Positions 34,368-43,734 of a DNA stretch of 64,000 nucleotides are shown piece after piece. Origin of the DNA: Herpetosiphon llansteffanensis (GTDB taxonomy: Bacteria; Chloroflexota; Chloroflexia; Chloroflexales; Herpetosiphonaceae); contig NZ_PUBZ01000083.1 in NCBI RefSeq assembly GCF_003205875.1, positions 26,130-90,129 on the forward strand, in the 5' to 3' direction. The notes below the pieces were generated by a model that had not been told where the DNA came from, searched no databases, and saw only the letters and a list, made by a program, of their open reading frames with translations. The first letter of the stretch is position 1, and each line of letters begins with the position of its first letter. The position numbers were made by a program, and so were the translations under genes.

Positions 34368-35399
34368 ATGCGATTCATGATTTGTGTTCTTGTTTGTATT
34401 CTCTTGTCGAGTTGTGGGGCTGCTAGCTCGCCGACGGCCACGCCGCCAGCTGCGGTTGCCCCAACGCTTGGCACTATTTCGCTGATTATCTCGCGCGGTG
34501 GCGATTTGTGGCGCTTCGATTTGCCCGCTAAACAGTGGACGCAATTAACCAGCGAAGCGCCTAATGCCTATTCAACTTTCCCAAGCATTGCCCCCGATGG
34601 CAAAAGCGTGGTCTATTCGTATCGGCCTCCGGTGCCAACCCCAAGTGCTGAACAACCATTTGTGGTTCCAGTTAATCACGCCAACCAAATTGCGGTCACT
34701 GGTGGAGCCAGCAAAGCGTTGTTTGTGCCCGAGGCTGGCAAACGCGATGGCCAGCAAATTTACGATTCACTCGATACGCCAACATGGTCGCCTGATGGCA
34801 AAACCTTGTATGGCGTGTATCAGACCTTGCGTTTTGATAACGATGGGGTCTTTTTGCAATCTGGTAGCTCAATCGTCGCGATTGATGTTGCTAGCGGCAC
34901 GCAACAAACTATCGTGATGACCGGAACGTTTCCTTCGATCTCGCCTGATGGACAGCAAATGGCGTTTGTGCGCACCCGCGATGGCATTTATCCAACCCTT
35001 TATCTCTACGATTTACAAACCAAGCAAGAACGGGTGCTGTTTGATCAACCAGAATTGGTCAGTGCTTTGGAAGCGCCGATTTGGTCGCCAGATGGCAAAA
35101 CGATTTATCTGGCCGCTAGCCCATTGACGCTTGGCCAACGCCAACCAAGTTGGGTCGATTGGTTCGTCAAGCCTGCTGCGGCCCATGGTTTGGGTTGGCA
35201 GGTGTGGTCGGTCGATGTCGCATCTGGCCAAGGCAAAGCAGTCAATCGCGAAATCTTCGAAGATCCTCGGATTGTGCTCGATGGTTCGCTATTGTATGTT
35301 TGGACGTTCTCTGGCCTTTGGCAAATGGATTTGGTGGGCAATCCACCAGTGTTAATCGAAGAACCAGGCGACATCGGCGGCATGACGCGGGTTCCCTGA
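34368..35399 (+). CDS. PD40 (WD40-like) beta-propeller lipoprotein
   Basis: A 343-residue lipoprotein. Signal peptide MRFMICVLVCILLSSC with lipobox LSSC (Cys16). Four PD40 repeats, each with the PxWSPDGK pattern: PSIAPDGKSVVYSY, PTWSPDGKTLYGVYQ, PSISPDGQQMAFVRTRDG, PIWSPDGKTIYLAAS. This is a TolB-like propeller fold on the outer side of the membrane. Start 4 nt after the GNAT stop, hence probably one unit. Role unknown. Confidence 0.87.
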   Translation: MRFMICVLVCILLSSCGAASSPTATPPAAVAPTLGTISLIISRGGDLWRFDLPAKQWTQLTSEAPNAYSTFPSIAPDGKSVVYSYRPPVPTPSAEQPFVVPVNHANQIAVTGGASKALFVPEAGKRDGQQIYDSLDTPTWSPDGKTLYGVYQTLRFDNDGVFLQSGSSIVAIDVASGTQQTIVMTGTFPSISPDGQQMAFVRTRDGIYPTLYLYDLQTKQERVLFDQPELVSALEAPIWSPDGKTIYLAASPLTLGQRQPSWVDWFVKPAAAHGLGWQVWSVDVASGQGKAVNREIFEDPRIVLDGSLLYVWTFSGLWQMDLVGNPPVLIEEPGDIGGMTRVP

Positions 35400-35617
35400 T
35401 AAGAACATAGAGCATAGAGCATAGAACATAGGGGGCAGAGAGATGGATGAAGGCCAAAGCCAAAAATCAAAAGTCAAAAGTCAAAAATCAAAAGCCCAAT
35501 CTCAATAATCTGTGCCAATCTGTGGCCAAAAAAACTTAATCTTCGCGTCCTTCGCGCTCTTCGCGGTTTCAGTCCTTCGTGCTCTTCGTGTCCTTCGTGG
35601 ATCAAAACTTCTGATCA
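35400..35617. other. Intergenic word-like tract
   Basis: A run of AACATAGAGCATAGAGCAT words, then AAAATCAAAAGTCAAAAGTC words, then CTGTGCCAATCTGTGGCC and CTTCGCGTCCTTCGCGCTCT. No open gene. Confidence 0.75.
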
Positions 35618-36688
35618 CTACCCCTTCGCCCCAGCTAAATTGAGCAAAACTCCTTCAAGCGCCAATTGAGGGCTAACATTCTCGCGAATTTGAGTCACCG
35701 CATCGTTGATGCCTTTGAGCGTTTTATGAATTGCTGGCAACGGCAGACGCGCGAGCGCTTGCAAATCCTCAATGCGATCAATATTAATCAGGCCTTGCTG
35801 TGTGCCAGCAGCGGTCAGCAGCACATCGCGCCACCAAACTTGCCATAATTCGAGCATGGCAAACAGTTCGTCGCGCTCGCGATTGGCTTTGCTCCAGCTT
35901 TCGGCCCATTTGAAGCGCTCGACCAACGGCTTGCTTGGCAATTCGATCAAGCTCTCAAGTTGTTCGGCGCGGGCTTGCAAGAGGTCTGGCGATTGGGCGA
36001 CCGTCGCGGCCCAGCCAATGCGGCCTGCACTCCAAGCTGCTACAATCGCTGCATCGGCGGGGGCAATTTGCCAGCGTTCGATTAATGCTTGGGTTACTTG
36101 TTGGCGCGGCACTGGGCGCAGTTTCAGCACATGGCAGCGCGAGGTGATCGTTGGCAACAAATCGCCAGCGCTATTGGCAACCAAAATCAAGGTAGCAAAC
36201 GGTGGTGGCTCTTCAAGCGTTTTGAGCAAGGCATTGGCTGCTTGTTCGGTCATGGTTTCTGCGTCGTGCATAATAAAAACCCGCCGTCGCCCTTCGTATG
36301 GCCGCAGCGCAATATCGGCCTGCCATTCGCGCACGGTGTCAATGCCCAAGCGGGTTTTGACGCTTTCGCTGGCTTTTTGTTGGGCTGCTTGTTCCGCCAA
36401 GCCAACAATCCGCACATCAGGAAAATTGCCTTTGGCAATGCGCTTGCAGGCGCGACATTCGCCACAAACATCGCCATTGTTGTGCTCGCAATTGAGCGCT
36501 TGGGCGATGTGCAACGCCAAGGTTGCTTTGCCAATATTGGGCAAACCGGTGAGCAAATAGGCATGGCTGGCCGAATTACGGGCAATTGCCAAGCGTAATA
36601 ATTCAATCGCCCACTCATTTCCGATGATATTCCATGCTCCCACCGCTGTACGCTCCAATCCATCCAACGAATGATCTCGTTTTGCCAT
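35618..36688 (-). CDS. holB: DNA polymerase III delta' subunit
   Basis: A 356-residue AAA+ clamp-loader subunit. LLTGLPNIGKATLALHIAQA is a Walker A-like loop with Ala in place of the usual Thr/Ser (GK-A), and the Walker B is degenerate (VFIMHDAETM), which fits the ATP-inactive delta' role. CGECRACK is part of a zinc-binding Cys cluster with Cys in NNGDVC. ITSRCHVLKLRP has the conserved SRC arginine finger motif. It loads the beta clamp with the other subunits. Start at ATG 36688; the longer frame lacks support. It is divergent from a GNAT gene with 50 nt between them. Confidence 0.9.
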   Translation of the reverse strand: MAKRDHSLDGLERTAVGAWNIIGNEWAIELLRLAIARNSASHAYLLTGLPNIGKATLALHIAQALNCEHNNGDVCGECRACKRIAKGNFPDVRIVGLAEQAAQQKASESVKTRLGIDTVREWQADIALRPYEGRRRVFIMHDAETMTEQAANALLKTLEEPPPFATLILVANSAGDLLPTITSRCHVLKLRPVPRQQVTQALIERWQIAPADAAIVAAWSAGRIGWAATVAQSPDLLQARAEQLESLIELPSKPLVERFKWAESWSKANRERDELFAMLELWQVWWRDVLLTAAGTQQGLINIDRIEDLQALARLPLPAIHKTLKGINDAVTQIRENVSPQLALEGVLLNLAGAKG

Positions 36689-36738
36689 GATACCAACAAA
36701 ATAGCGTAGTACCAAATAGCCGAATGTGAGGTAAATAG

Positions 36739-37623
36739 ATGCCAACGATTAACCGTATGCAACCAGACCAGATTGACCAAGCAGCCGCGTTTATGGCTCA
36801 ATTTCAGCACGAACCAAGCACCCATTTGGGCTTTGCTGGCGCGCAAGCTGATCAAATTGCTCAAACATGGCGCGAGCTTGAGCTGCCAATCGAACAACAA
36901 TTTGCTTTGGCTAGCAACGATGGCCAATTGCAAGGCTTGATTGGCCTAGAGCAAATTTCGGATACTGGCCGCGCTTTCTTGTGGGGGCCAATTGCCTTGG
37001 GCGACCAGCGCTTTGAGCTTGCCGATGGCTTGCTGGCTGAATTATTGCCCGAACTAAAGCCACACGTCACCATGATTGATATTTTTTGCAATTTGCAAAA
37101 TCAATTTGTGCGTGATTGGGCTGCGCACCAGCAATTTTACCAGCGCAATACCCACGCAATTCTCGCCTACAAACGTTCACAATTAACCGACCATGCAACC
37201 GCTAGTGAGGTTGAAGCGTTGCCAGCAGAATTCCATGCAGCGTTCTGCGAATTGCATGATCAATTATTTCCTCAAACTTACTATAGCGGCAGCCAAATTC
37301 TCGAACGAATTAATCACGATCGCCAAGTATTTATTATGCGTGACGGTGAACAATTGTTGGGCTATATTCATACCGAGCGCCAACCAGAATTTGCCGAAGC
37401 AGGGATTGAATTTGTTGGCGTTGCGCCGATTGCCCGTGGCCGTGGAATTGCCACTAAAATTATGCAGCATTGTTTAACATGGATTTTTAGCGCACCTGAG
37501 ATTCAGGAACTTGAATTAGTTGTTGACCAAGATAATCCAACTGCGCGCGGTTTATATGAAAAAGTTGGCTTTCGTTTATCTCATGAGATGATTAGCTTAC
37601 GTCGCGATGTCGTAGCGCAATAA
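36739..37623 (+). CDS. Two-domain GNAT acetyltransferase
   Basis: A 294-residue protein with an N-terminal degenerate GNAT half (DQIDQAAAFMAQFQHEPSTH) and a C-terminal catalytic-type half: FVGVAPIARGRGIATKIMQH (R-x-R-G-x-A motif) with DQDNPTARGLYEKVGF. Acceptor unknown. Followed by a strong terminator at 37650-37682. The promoter must lie in the 50-nt gap with holB. Confidence 0.82.
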   Translation: MPTINRMQPDQIDQAAAFMAQFQHEPSTHLGFAGAQADQIAQTWRELELPIEQQFALASNDGQLQGLIGLEQISDTGRAFLWGPIALGDQRFELADGLLAELLPELKPHVTMIDIFCNLQNQFVRDWAAHQQFYQRNTHAILAYKRSQLTDHATASEVEALPAEFHAAFCELHDQLFPQTYYSGSQILERINHDRQVFIMRDGEQLLGYIHTERQPEFAEAGIEFVGVAPIARGRGIATKIMQHCLTWIFSAPEIQELELVVDQDNPTARGLYEKVGFRLSHEMISLRRDVVAQ

Positions 37624-37884
37624 ATACATAATCGAATATTAATAAGCAAAATAACGTGGCATGCCACGTTATTTTTATTTTAAGCGCCGCTTCTTGCTAC
37701 ATAGGAGTTAAATCTATATCAAATTAGCTCTGTTAACGCCACGGATAAATGTTAATGTAGCGAGCTATATACATAACGATCTATTAATTATTTTTATAAC
37801 TTGGGTTATAATACAGCATGCATTGCGAGAAACATCCAAAATAACGTTGATTCTCCTTTCTCAACGATGCGCAGAGGAGTCTTT
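37624..37884. other. Intergenic region before the hypothetical gene
   Basis: Contains the terminator at 37650-37682, then an AT-rich stretch with TATAAT at 37807-37812 as a likely -10 for the gene at 37885. No other gene. Confidence 0.6.
37650..37682 (+). terminator. Rho-independent terminator after the GNAT gene
   Basis: A perfect 24-nt palindrome centred on GTGGCATGCCAC (37650-37673), followed by TTTATTTTAAG. Confidence 0.9.
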
Positions 37885-38415
37885 ATGGAACGCCGGATGT
37901 TGTTACATCATCCAACCAGCGACCAATGGTTGGTCATTGCGACGACTGATTCGCAGGTTTGTAGCGCCGTATCAGAACCACTCCACCCCGATCAGCTTGG
38001 CTTCCCCTTGGCTACGTTTCCATTGCACTCAATTGAAGATCATGGTGAGCCTGTCGAATTGGCCGAATATGTGTGTATTCGCACCAATCGCGAGGAAAGT
38101 AGCGCCCACGAAATTGCCGATATGCTGAATAGCGCAATTATGTTGGAGCTTGACCATAAGGCGGCGAACCTTGGCTTGGGTGAAGGCGATCAGCTTTTTG
38201 CCCAGCAGCCGCAACGCTATATCCAAGAGATTGAGCAATGGCTCAACACCCCACACTCGAATTTAAACCTCGAATTTTTGTTGATCGATCAAACCGAAAC
38301 CCAAGCTCTTTTTCAAATTACCGATCCCACCACTCGTCAAGTTTGGCGCTTGACCCGTACCATGCCCAGTGCCGATGCCAAACCCGATGGCGTTGGATGG
38401 GGTTGGTCGGCCTAA
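37885..38415 (+). CDS. Hypothetical protein
   Basis: A 176-residue soluble protein, MERRMLLHHPTSDQWLVIATT, with a helical middle (AHEIADMLNSAIMLELDHKA) and a C-terminal RTMPSADAKPDGVGWGWSA. No family recognised. The start at 37885 follows GAGGAGTCTTT; two further upstream frames lack a site. It ends just before a strong terminator at 38422-38466 and so is a single-gene unit. Confidence 0.7.
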   Translation: MERRMLLHHPTSDQWLVIATTDSQVCSAVSEPLHPDQLGFPLATFPLHSIEDHGEPVELAEYVCIRTNREESSAHEIADMLNSAIMLELDHKAANLGLGEGDQLFAQQPQRYIQEIEQWLNTPHSNLNLEFLLIDQTETQALFQITDPTTRQVWRLTRTMPSADAKPDGVGWGWSA

Positions 38416-38421
38416 TTTACA

Positions 38422-38466
38422 ATCCCCCGTGGATCAGCGCTTGATCCACGGGGGATAATTTTTTAA
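38422..38466 (+). terminator. Strong rho-independent terminator
   Basis: A 15-bp perfect stem (38422-38436 with 38442-38456), 5-nt loop, then AATTTTTT. Confidence 0.93.
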
Positions 38467-38555
38467 CCACAAAGAATGCGAAGGGCTATTGGCTCTAGGC
38501 TTTTGGCTTTTGGCTCTACAAACCAGTGAAATCCTATAGCTCAGTGTCTGAATCG

Positions 38556-39218
38556 CTAGGTTATAGCTTTTTTTCGACGATTATGAATTGGCTGAATTAG
38601 AAGAAGCCCCAAGCCGTTGATTAAGCTGGCGCAGCCCATCACCATCTCTATGCTTAAAGCCAGACCAGCGTCGAGCGAACTATTAACCCACATAACTGTC
38701 AACGAAGCCGTTATCCAACTAAAGAGCATGATTGGAACCCAATGTAGCATCCGATAGCCAAATGTGCGCAAAATCAAGGCTTGGATACTACTAACAATCA
38801 AACATGTTATTGCAATTGAGATTAATTGTGTAGTGAGCCATTGATCGAGCGTGAAGCGCGGGCCAAGATTGCGAACCATCTTCAATATTAAATAATCGAT
38901 ACTCAACATATATCTTACGATGAGAATCACACTTATTACGCCAAACGTTGCTCTAAACCATGGCTTGGCTAAATTGGCATCAATTGTGCGTTTTAATAGC
39001 CAAGCCTGCCCATAACTTATACTACCAATGCTTATTAGCGCGGTTGCCATAATCAGACCTAAGAAAAATAAACCGTCGCTGGCGGGAGGAGCTTGCTTAA
39101 GATAGGCTGTTAATAGGAGACTCAACAGCAGCGCTGGAATATGCACGCCAATCCAATAAACCCATGTAACGATGGGAATTCGCAGCCGTTGTGAGCGGGC
39201 ATGGGCAACTTCATACAT
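38556..39218 (-). CDS. Membrane protein, paralogue of 39252-39833
   Basis: A 220-residue protein with about six hydrophobic segments (WVYWIGVHIPALLLSLLLTAY; ALISIGSISYGQAWLL; YMLHWVPIMLFSW-like). Shares with its neighbour the GQAWLL/TQAWVL segment, the later Y-R-x-x-H-W and the closing LLLIQPIHN/LFLIKPNPA region, so both come from duplication. No family recognised. They are consecutive on the minus strand 33 nt apart. Confidence 0.7.
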   Translation of the reverse strand: MYEVAHARSQRLRIPIVTWVYWIGVHIPALLLSLLLTAYLKQAPPASDGLFFLGLIMATALISIGSISYGQAWLLKRTIDANLAKPWFRATFGVISVILIVRYMLSIDYLILKMVRNLGPRFTLDQWLTTQLISIAITCLIVSSIQALILRTFGYRMLHWVPIMLFSWITASLTVMWVNSSLDAGLALSIEMVMGCASLINGLGLLLIQPIHNRRKKAIT

Positions 39219-39251
39219 TCTCAGCCTCTTTCTCGAATAACGGGAGCTATA

Positions 39252-39833
39252 TTAATTTGAGCTTGTTTGATTGATGGCTGGGTTTGGTTTGATCAAGAAG
39301 AGTGCCAAACCACTCAAGATACTACTGATAATGATTTGCTGCGAATAAATCACGAACTCATAAAGACCAAATTGGGTGCTTGCAACCAATACAATTTCAT
39401 TTACTCCATAAATAAGCAAATGAATCAAGATCCAATAGTGCATAGTATAGCCATGCTTTTTCATCAGCCGATATTGTACAGATGCAATCAAAATTGAGCT
39501 GATCAAGCTACCTGGAAATCCAGGAAATAATAGATGGATTCGGATGACCCAGCGTAAAACTAGGTGGATACCTATTGAGAGGATAATCCATGACTTAAAG
39601 ATACTGGGCGTAATAAATTTGCTGAGTACCCACGCTTGCGTTGCATAAATTAGCCCTTCCGCAAGGACTAACCCTGCCATAAAGATGATAAATCCAAGCA
39701 AATTGAAATCCGCTATGCGCGGGAAGATCAGCATAAACAATGCTATCGCTAGTTGCGGCCCAATCCAAAGCCCGAAAGCGTTTAGCGGTAGTCGGATTTG
39801 TTGGGGTGTTTGGGTGGTATTTGAATTAACCAT
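39252..39833 (-). CDS. Membrane protein, paralogue of 38556-39218
   Basis: A 193-residue protein with about six hydrophobic segments (NAFGLWIGPQLAIALFMLIF; LIYATQAWVLSKFITPSIFK; YTMHYWILIHLLIYGVNEI). Shares the TQAWVL motif with the previous gene. First gene of the pair. Function unknown. Confidence 0.7.
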   Translation of the reverse strand: MVNSNTTQTPQQIRLPLNAFGLWIGPQLAIALFMLIFPRIADFNLLGFIIFMAGLVLAEGLIYATQAWVLSKFITPSIFKSWIILSIGIHLVLRWVIRIHLLFPGFPGSLISSILIASVQYRLMKKHGYTMHYWILIHLLIYGVNEIVLVASTQFGLYEFVIYSQQIIISSILSGLALFLIKPNPAINQTSSN

Positions 39834-39928
39834 AGTAATTCCCTTCGCTCAAAAGATGGTGAGCCTACTATGGCATAGCAACAATAACAATTCAATGATA
39901 ATTTGGTAGGTTTATGGCTAGTCCTTGT

Positions 39929-40564
39929 TTACCCCAATGGTTTTTGCATCAAAATATTCGGAATTGTCACGCGATCGAGCCATTTGGGCGAGCGATAGAC
40001 CGTGCGATAGCCTAAGCGCTCGTATAATTTGGCTGCTTGCTGATTATCGACGATCACTTGTAGTTGTGCGCCAGCAACCTTGTGAGCGGCTAATTGCTGC
40101 TCAACTGCCTGCATAATCGCCGCGCCATAGCCTTGGCCGCGCTGTTGTGCTCGCACCACAATGCCATGAATGTAGGCATAGTCGGGGTTGAATTTCGGCG
40201 CTGGCATCAGCATCGAGGCCGCAACCGTGCTCAGCAGGTGCATGGTGTGTTTCAAGCCAATAAGTTGCACTGCCATGTTCAACGTGCCGCGTGGCACGCG
40301 GTCGGGGGCTGGTTCGTTGGGAAATTGAATGCCTGCCATGCCGACAATCTCGCCTGCTTGATTGCTCACGACATAGCGCCCGCGCACTCCAGCAAAATTG
40401 TTGGCGTGCAAGGTGTAGCGCAACAAGGCTTGGCGTTGGCTATCTGCTCCGCGCAACGAATCGGGCAATTCTGCATCATACAAATCGAGCAACAACTCGC
40501 CCAAAATCGCCAAATCGTTGGCGTTGGCTGGGCGTAATTCTACAGTTGGTTGATTGTGTGTCAT
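39929..40564 (-). CDS. GNAT acetyltransferase
   Basis: A 211-residue single-domain enzyme. AYIHGIVVRAQQRGQGYGAA is the acetyl-CoA binding loop (R-x-x-G-x-G), and IVDNQQAAKLYERLGY closes the fold. It starts 3 nt from the DUF58 stop, so it belongs to the same transcript as DUF58-MoxR. Acceptor unknown. Confidence 0.83.
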   Translation of the reverse strand: MTHNQPTVELRPANANDLAILGELLLDLYDAELPDSLRGADSQRQALLRYTLHANNFAGVRGRYVVSNQAGEIVGMAGIQFPNEPAPDRVPRGTLNMAVQLIGLKHTMHLLSTVAASMLMPAPKFNPDYAYIHGIVVRAQQRGQGYGAAIMQAVEQQLAAHKVAGAQLQVIVDNQQAAKLYERLGYRTVYRSPKWLDRVTIPNILMQKPLG

Positions 40565-40566
40565 TG

Positions 40567-41826
40567 CTAACTCCGCCCCATGGCCCGAATGGCTGGTTCG
40601 GCCAAGGCGCGATCTAAGCCATCGCCAGCATGAATTCGATAGACTGGCACGCGTAGTTCGGCCAAGCGCGCAAAGGTTGGCTCAGGGTCGCGCCAGCCGC
40701 CAAACGATTTGCCATCGAGAAACATAATTGAAGCCCGTGCGCCACGATAGACCAAGCGTTGCACCGCCGCCACCCAGCGTTCATCAAGCGCCGCCGTGAT
40801 GATCAACAATGAGGAATTACGGCCAAAACGTTGGCTTTCAGCGGCCAATAATTCAGCTAACGAGGTGTTGCTGGTGGCATGCAGCATCGCCAATGGCTCT
40901 AAAATTTTATACAGCTGGCGAGCTTCACGCTCAGGCAGAATAATTTCCCGTTGTGCGCCGTAGGTCAATAAGCCAACGCTGCGATTGAGCCGCAACAAGT
41001 GGCGGGCCAACGAAGCCGCCAAGGTAATGCTATATTCCTCGGTAGTGTTGGGAATCGCAATTTTGCCTTGCAAGCTTTTGATAATCGCCGGAATCGCTGC
41101 ATCGGGCTGGCCGTGGTGAAAACGCTCTTCCATATCTAAGATGATCCACACATCTGCCGAAGGATCAAGCTCGAATTCTTTGACCATCAGCGCGCCAGTA
41201 CGCGCGGTCGAACGCCAGTGAATGCGGTTGAAACTATCGCCTGGCACATATTGGCGCACGGTCGAAACATTGGGCGTAACGTGAAATGTGCGCGAACGCA
41301 CATCTTGGCCACCAATTAGCTCAGCGGTCGGTAGCTCGAATTTGGGCAAATCGACCGTTGCCGGATAGACCAAAAGATCGTGGGTCAGATCGACCATTTT
41401 GTGCAGTTGGAAGATACCAAAAGGATCGCCGCTGCGCACTGAAACTGGCCCCAAGCGCCATTTGCCGCGTAATGTACAGGGTGTGCGCACCATCCAGCGT
41501 CGTTTCTCGCGGCCTGGAATATAGCTCACAAAGCCCGACCCATGCGAAGGCAAATCGGAGTGATCGCGTACTTCGACCCAGAGTTTGGGCAATGGCCAGG
41601 TATTATAAATGGTGATTCGTTCGCGCACTGTTTCGCCAACTTGGGCGCGGGTCGTGCTCGATTCGCGCTCAATCTCGAGGCCTTCGAGGTTGCTCCAGGC
41701 CCAAGCATAGGCAATCACCAACAACCCAAGCAGGGTATAGGTCAAGTAATAAAAGAAAGGAATATTACTCGAAAGCCCAGTCAGAAACAGGATAACAGCC
41801 AAGATAAGGATGCCTAATGCCCGCAT
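40567..41826 (-). CDS. DUF58 protein (MoxR partner)
   Basis: A 419-residue protein. Two membrane segments at the N-terminus (LGILILAVILFLTGL; YYLTYTLLGLLVIAYAWAW) and a DUF58 domain with the family motif VRQYVPGDSFNRIHWRSTAR followed by LMVKEFELDPSADVWIILD, a VWA-like core. DUF58 proteins work with MoxR AAA+ ATPases in assembly or chaperone-like roles. The MoxR gene lies 9 nt upstream in the same direction, so a shared function is strongly supported. Confidence 0.9.
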   Translation of the reverse strand: MRALGILILAVILFLTGLSSNIPFFYYLTYTLLGLLVIAYAWAWSNLEGLEIERESSTTRAQVGETVRERITIYNTWPLPKLWVEVRDHSDLPSHGSGFVSYIPGREKRRWMVRTPCTLRGKWRLGPVSVRSGDPFGIFQLHKMVDLTHDLLVYPATVDLPKFELPTAELIGGQDVRSRTFHVTPNVSTVRQYVPGDSFNRIHWRSTARTGALMVKEFELDPSADVWIILDMEERFHHGQPDAAIPAIIKSLQGKIAIPNTTEEYSITLAASLARHLLRLNRSVGLLTYGAQREIILPEREARQLYKILEPLAMLHATSNTSLAELLAAESQRFGRNSSLLIITAALDERWVAAVQRLVYRGARASIMFLDGKSFGGWRDPEPTFARLAELRVPVYRIHAGDGLDRALAEPAIRAMGRS

Positions 41827-41835
41827 ATGCTGCCC

Positions 41836-42816
41836 CTATTGTGCAACCGCTGGCTGCCGCTCATATCGTCGCCCAGCGCGTGCGCCTGGTACGGGCACTT
41901 GGCTTACAATTTGGTGAATCAATTCGTCTGCATGAATGTTGCGAATTCGCGCTGCTGGGCTGATGATCATGCGGTGCGCTAAGACAGGTTTGACCAGCAC
42001 TTTAATATCATCAGGAATGACATAATCGCGACCTTGCAATGCCGATAAGGCTTGGGCTGTGCGATAGAGCGCCAACGAGCCACGCGGGCTAGCGCCAAGA
42101 TAGACATCGCTATTGTTGCGGGTGGCGGTGGTAATCGCCACAATATATTCTTTGATCTGCTCATCAACATAGACATCGCGAATTTCAGCTTGCATTTGTT
42201 GCAATTCTTCAATCGTGACGACTTGCTCAAGCGCATCGATGGGGTGCGCTTTGCGTTGGCTCTCCAAGATCGCCAATTCATCGGCCTTGGCGGGATAGCC
42301 CAGCGTAATCCGCAGCAAGAAGCGGTCGAGTTGAGCTTCGGGCAAGGGAAAGGTGCCTTCGTACTCGATCGGGTTTTGGGTGGCTAGCACGATGAAGGGC
42401 TGTGGCAATGGGCGAGTGATGCCGTCGACGGTCAATTGGCCTTCTTCCATGCTTTCGAGCAAGGCCGATTGGGTTTTGGGCGTAGCGCGATTAATTTCAT
42501 CGGCCAGCACCAAGTTGGCAATAATTGGCCCAGGCCGAAACTCAAACTCGCCCGATTTCTGATTGAAAATCGAAACCCCGCTGACATCGGTTGGCAAGAG
42601 ATCGGGGGTGAACTGAATGCGCTTGAAGCTACAGCCAATGCTACGGGCAATTGCCTTGGCAAGGGTGGTTTTGCCCACGCCTGGCACATCTTCCAACAGC
42701 ACATGGCCGCGACACAACAAGGCAATCAGGGTTAAGTCCACAGCAGCGCGTTTGCCGATGATGACCTTTTCGACGTTGGCCGCCAGCCGTTGAGCTATAT
42801 CTTGCACATGTTTCAC
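41836..42816 (-). CDS. MoxR-type AAA+ ATPase
   Basis: A 326-residue AAA+ protein. Walker [14 protein letters not shown], Walker [21 protein letters not shown], sensor/arginine finger [13 protein letters not shown], with the C-terminal lid ending in a short basic tail. MoxR ATPases act as chaperones for metal insertion, envelope complexes or stress proteins. Paired with DUF58 at 40567. Start ATG at 42816. Upstream, GNAT and DegV genes read in the same direction with short gaps and may be part of the unit. Confidence 0.92.
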   Translation of the reverse strand: MKHVQDIAQRLAANVEKVIIGKRAAVDLTLIALLCRGHVLLEDVPGVGKTTLAKAIARSIGCSFKRIQFTPDLLPTDVSGVSIFNQKSGEFEFRPGPIIANLVLADEINRATPKTQSALLESMEEGQLTVDGITRPLPQPFIVLATQNPIEYEGTFPLPEAQLDRFLLRITLGYPAKADELAILESQRKAHPIDALEQVVTIEELQQMQAEIRDVYVDEQIKEYIVAITTATRNNSDVYLGASPRGSLALYRTAQALSALQGRDYVIPDDIKVLVKPVLAHRMIISPAARIRNIHADELIHQIVSQVPVPGARAGRRYERQPAVAQ

Positions 42817-42846
42817 TTCAAGATCCTCCCGAAAACAGAGCCACGC

Positions 42847-43731
42847 TTAGATATCTTTGACTAAAACAGTTTGGCGTTCGCCGTTGCGCATAAACCCAAA
42901 CCACTCGTAGAGCCGTTGGGCATGTTGGTTGGTATTTTGGGTATTCAGCGAAAGCAACTGCACGCCGTTTAAACTACACCAATCGACCAATTCGGCCAAA
43001 AGCCGCACTCCAATGCCTTGGCCTTGCAGCGTCGGATCGACCGCAATCCGCACGAGATGGGCCATGATGCCGCCATGGTGCACGGTTGCAAAGGCATAGC
43101 CCACAATCGTTTGGTTGAGTTCGGCCACAATATAAAATGGCGCAACCGGAAAAACTCCAGCCAGAATTGTGCTACTTTTGACCCATTCGGCGGCAAAGGC
43201 CGCAGCATCGATCTTGGCAATCATCGGCACATCAGCGGCTGTTGCTGGGCGAATCCACGCCCCAGTATTGCCCCAAGCAGGAATGTGCATTGCCCGTTTT
43301 TCGTAGCCCACCACATCGAGTTGTTGCTGATAGCCTTCGTGCAAAACCCACGGCAAGAGCCAACTCGCATCGCGTTCGTCGCTCATCAGCAGCAAGCGCT
43401 CAACTCCTCGGGCCTTGGCATACTGTTCGGCAGCCTGCAAAAATGTCGTTACCGCCTCGGCGGGGCGCAACGAATGATGCACGATCAGCGCGCGAATCCA
43501 GGCAATGGGGCCAACTGCGTAGCCCATCAGCACACAGCCCCACAATTTGCCGTTGTATTCCAAAACAATGCTCAGTTGATCGCTGAGAGTTAGGCCAAAC
43601 TCATCGTGGGGAATCGAAAGCGAAGCCCAAGGTGTTTGCTCAAGCAAACCCATGAGCGGTGCGAGATCGCTCTCAAGCAGTGGCCGCATCGCCAAATCGT
43701 GAATGCTGGGAACGCGCCGAAACAAATGCAT
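42847..43731 (-). CDS. Two-domain GNAT acetyltransferase
   Basis: A 294-residue protein with GNAT halves; the C-terminal half (from about 165) carries VRIAVDPTLQGQGIGVRLLA (Q-x-x-G-x-G loop) and NTNQHAQRLYEWFGF. The N-terminal half has SDEFG-like packing but no clear acetyl-CoA loop. Acceptor unknown. It lies 30 nt before moxR and its start is 3 nt after the degV stop, in the same direction. Confidence 0.8.
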   Translation of the reverse strand: MHLFRRVPSIHDLAMRPLLESDLAPLMGLLEQTPWASLSIPHDEFGLTLSDQLSIVLEYNGKLWGCVLMGYAVGPIAWIRALIVHHSLRPAEAVTTFLQAAEQYAKARGVERLLLMSDERDASWLLPWVLHEGYQQQLDVVGYEKRAMHIPAWGNTGAWIRPATAADVPMIAKIDAAAFAAEWVKSSTILAGVFPVAPFYIVAELNQTIVGYAFATVHHGGIMAHLVRIAVDPTLQGQGIGVRLLAELVDWCSLNGVQLLSLNTQNTNQHAQRLYEWFGFMRNGERQTVLVKDI

Positions 43732-43734
43732 AAT

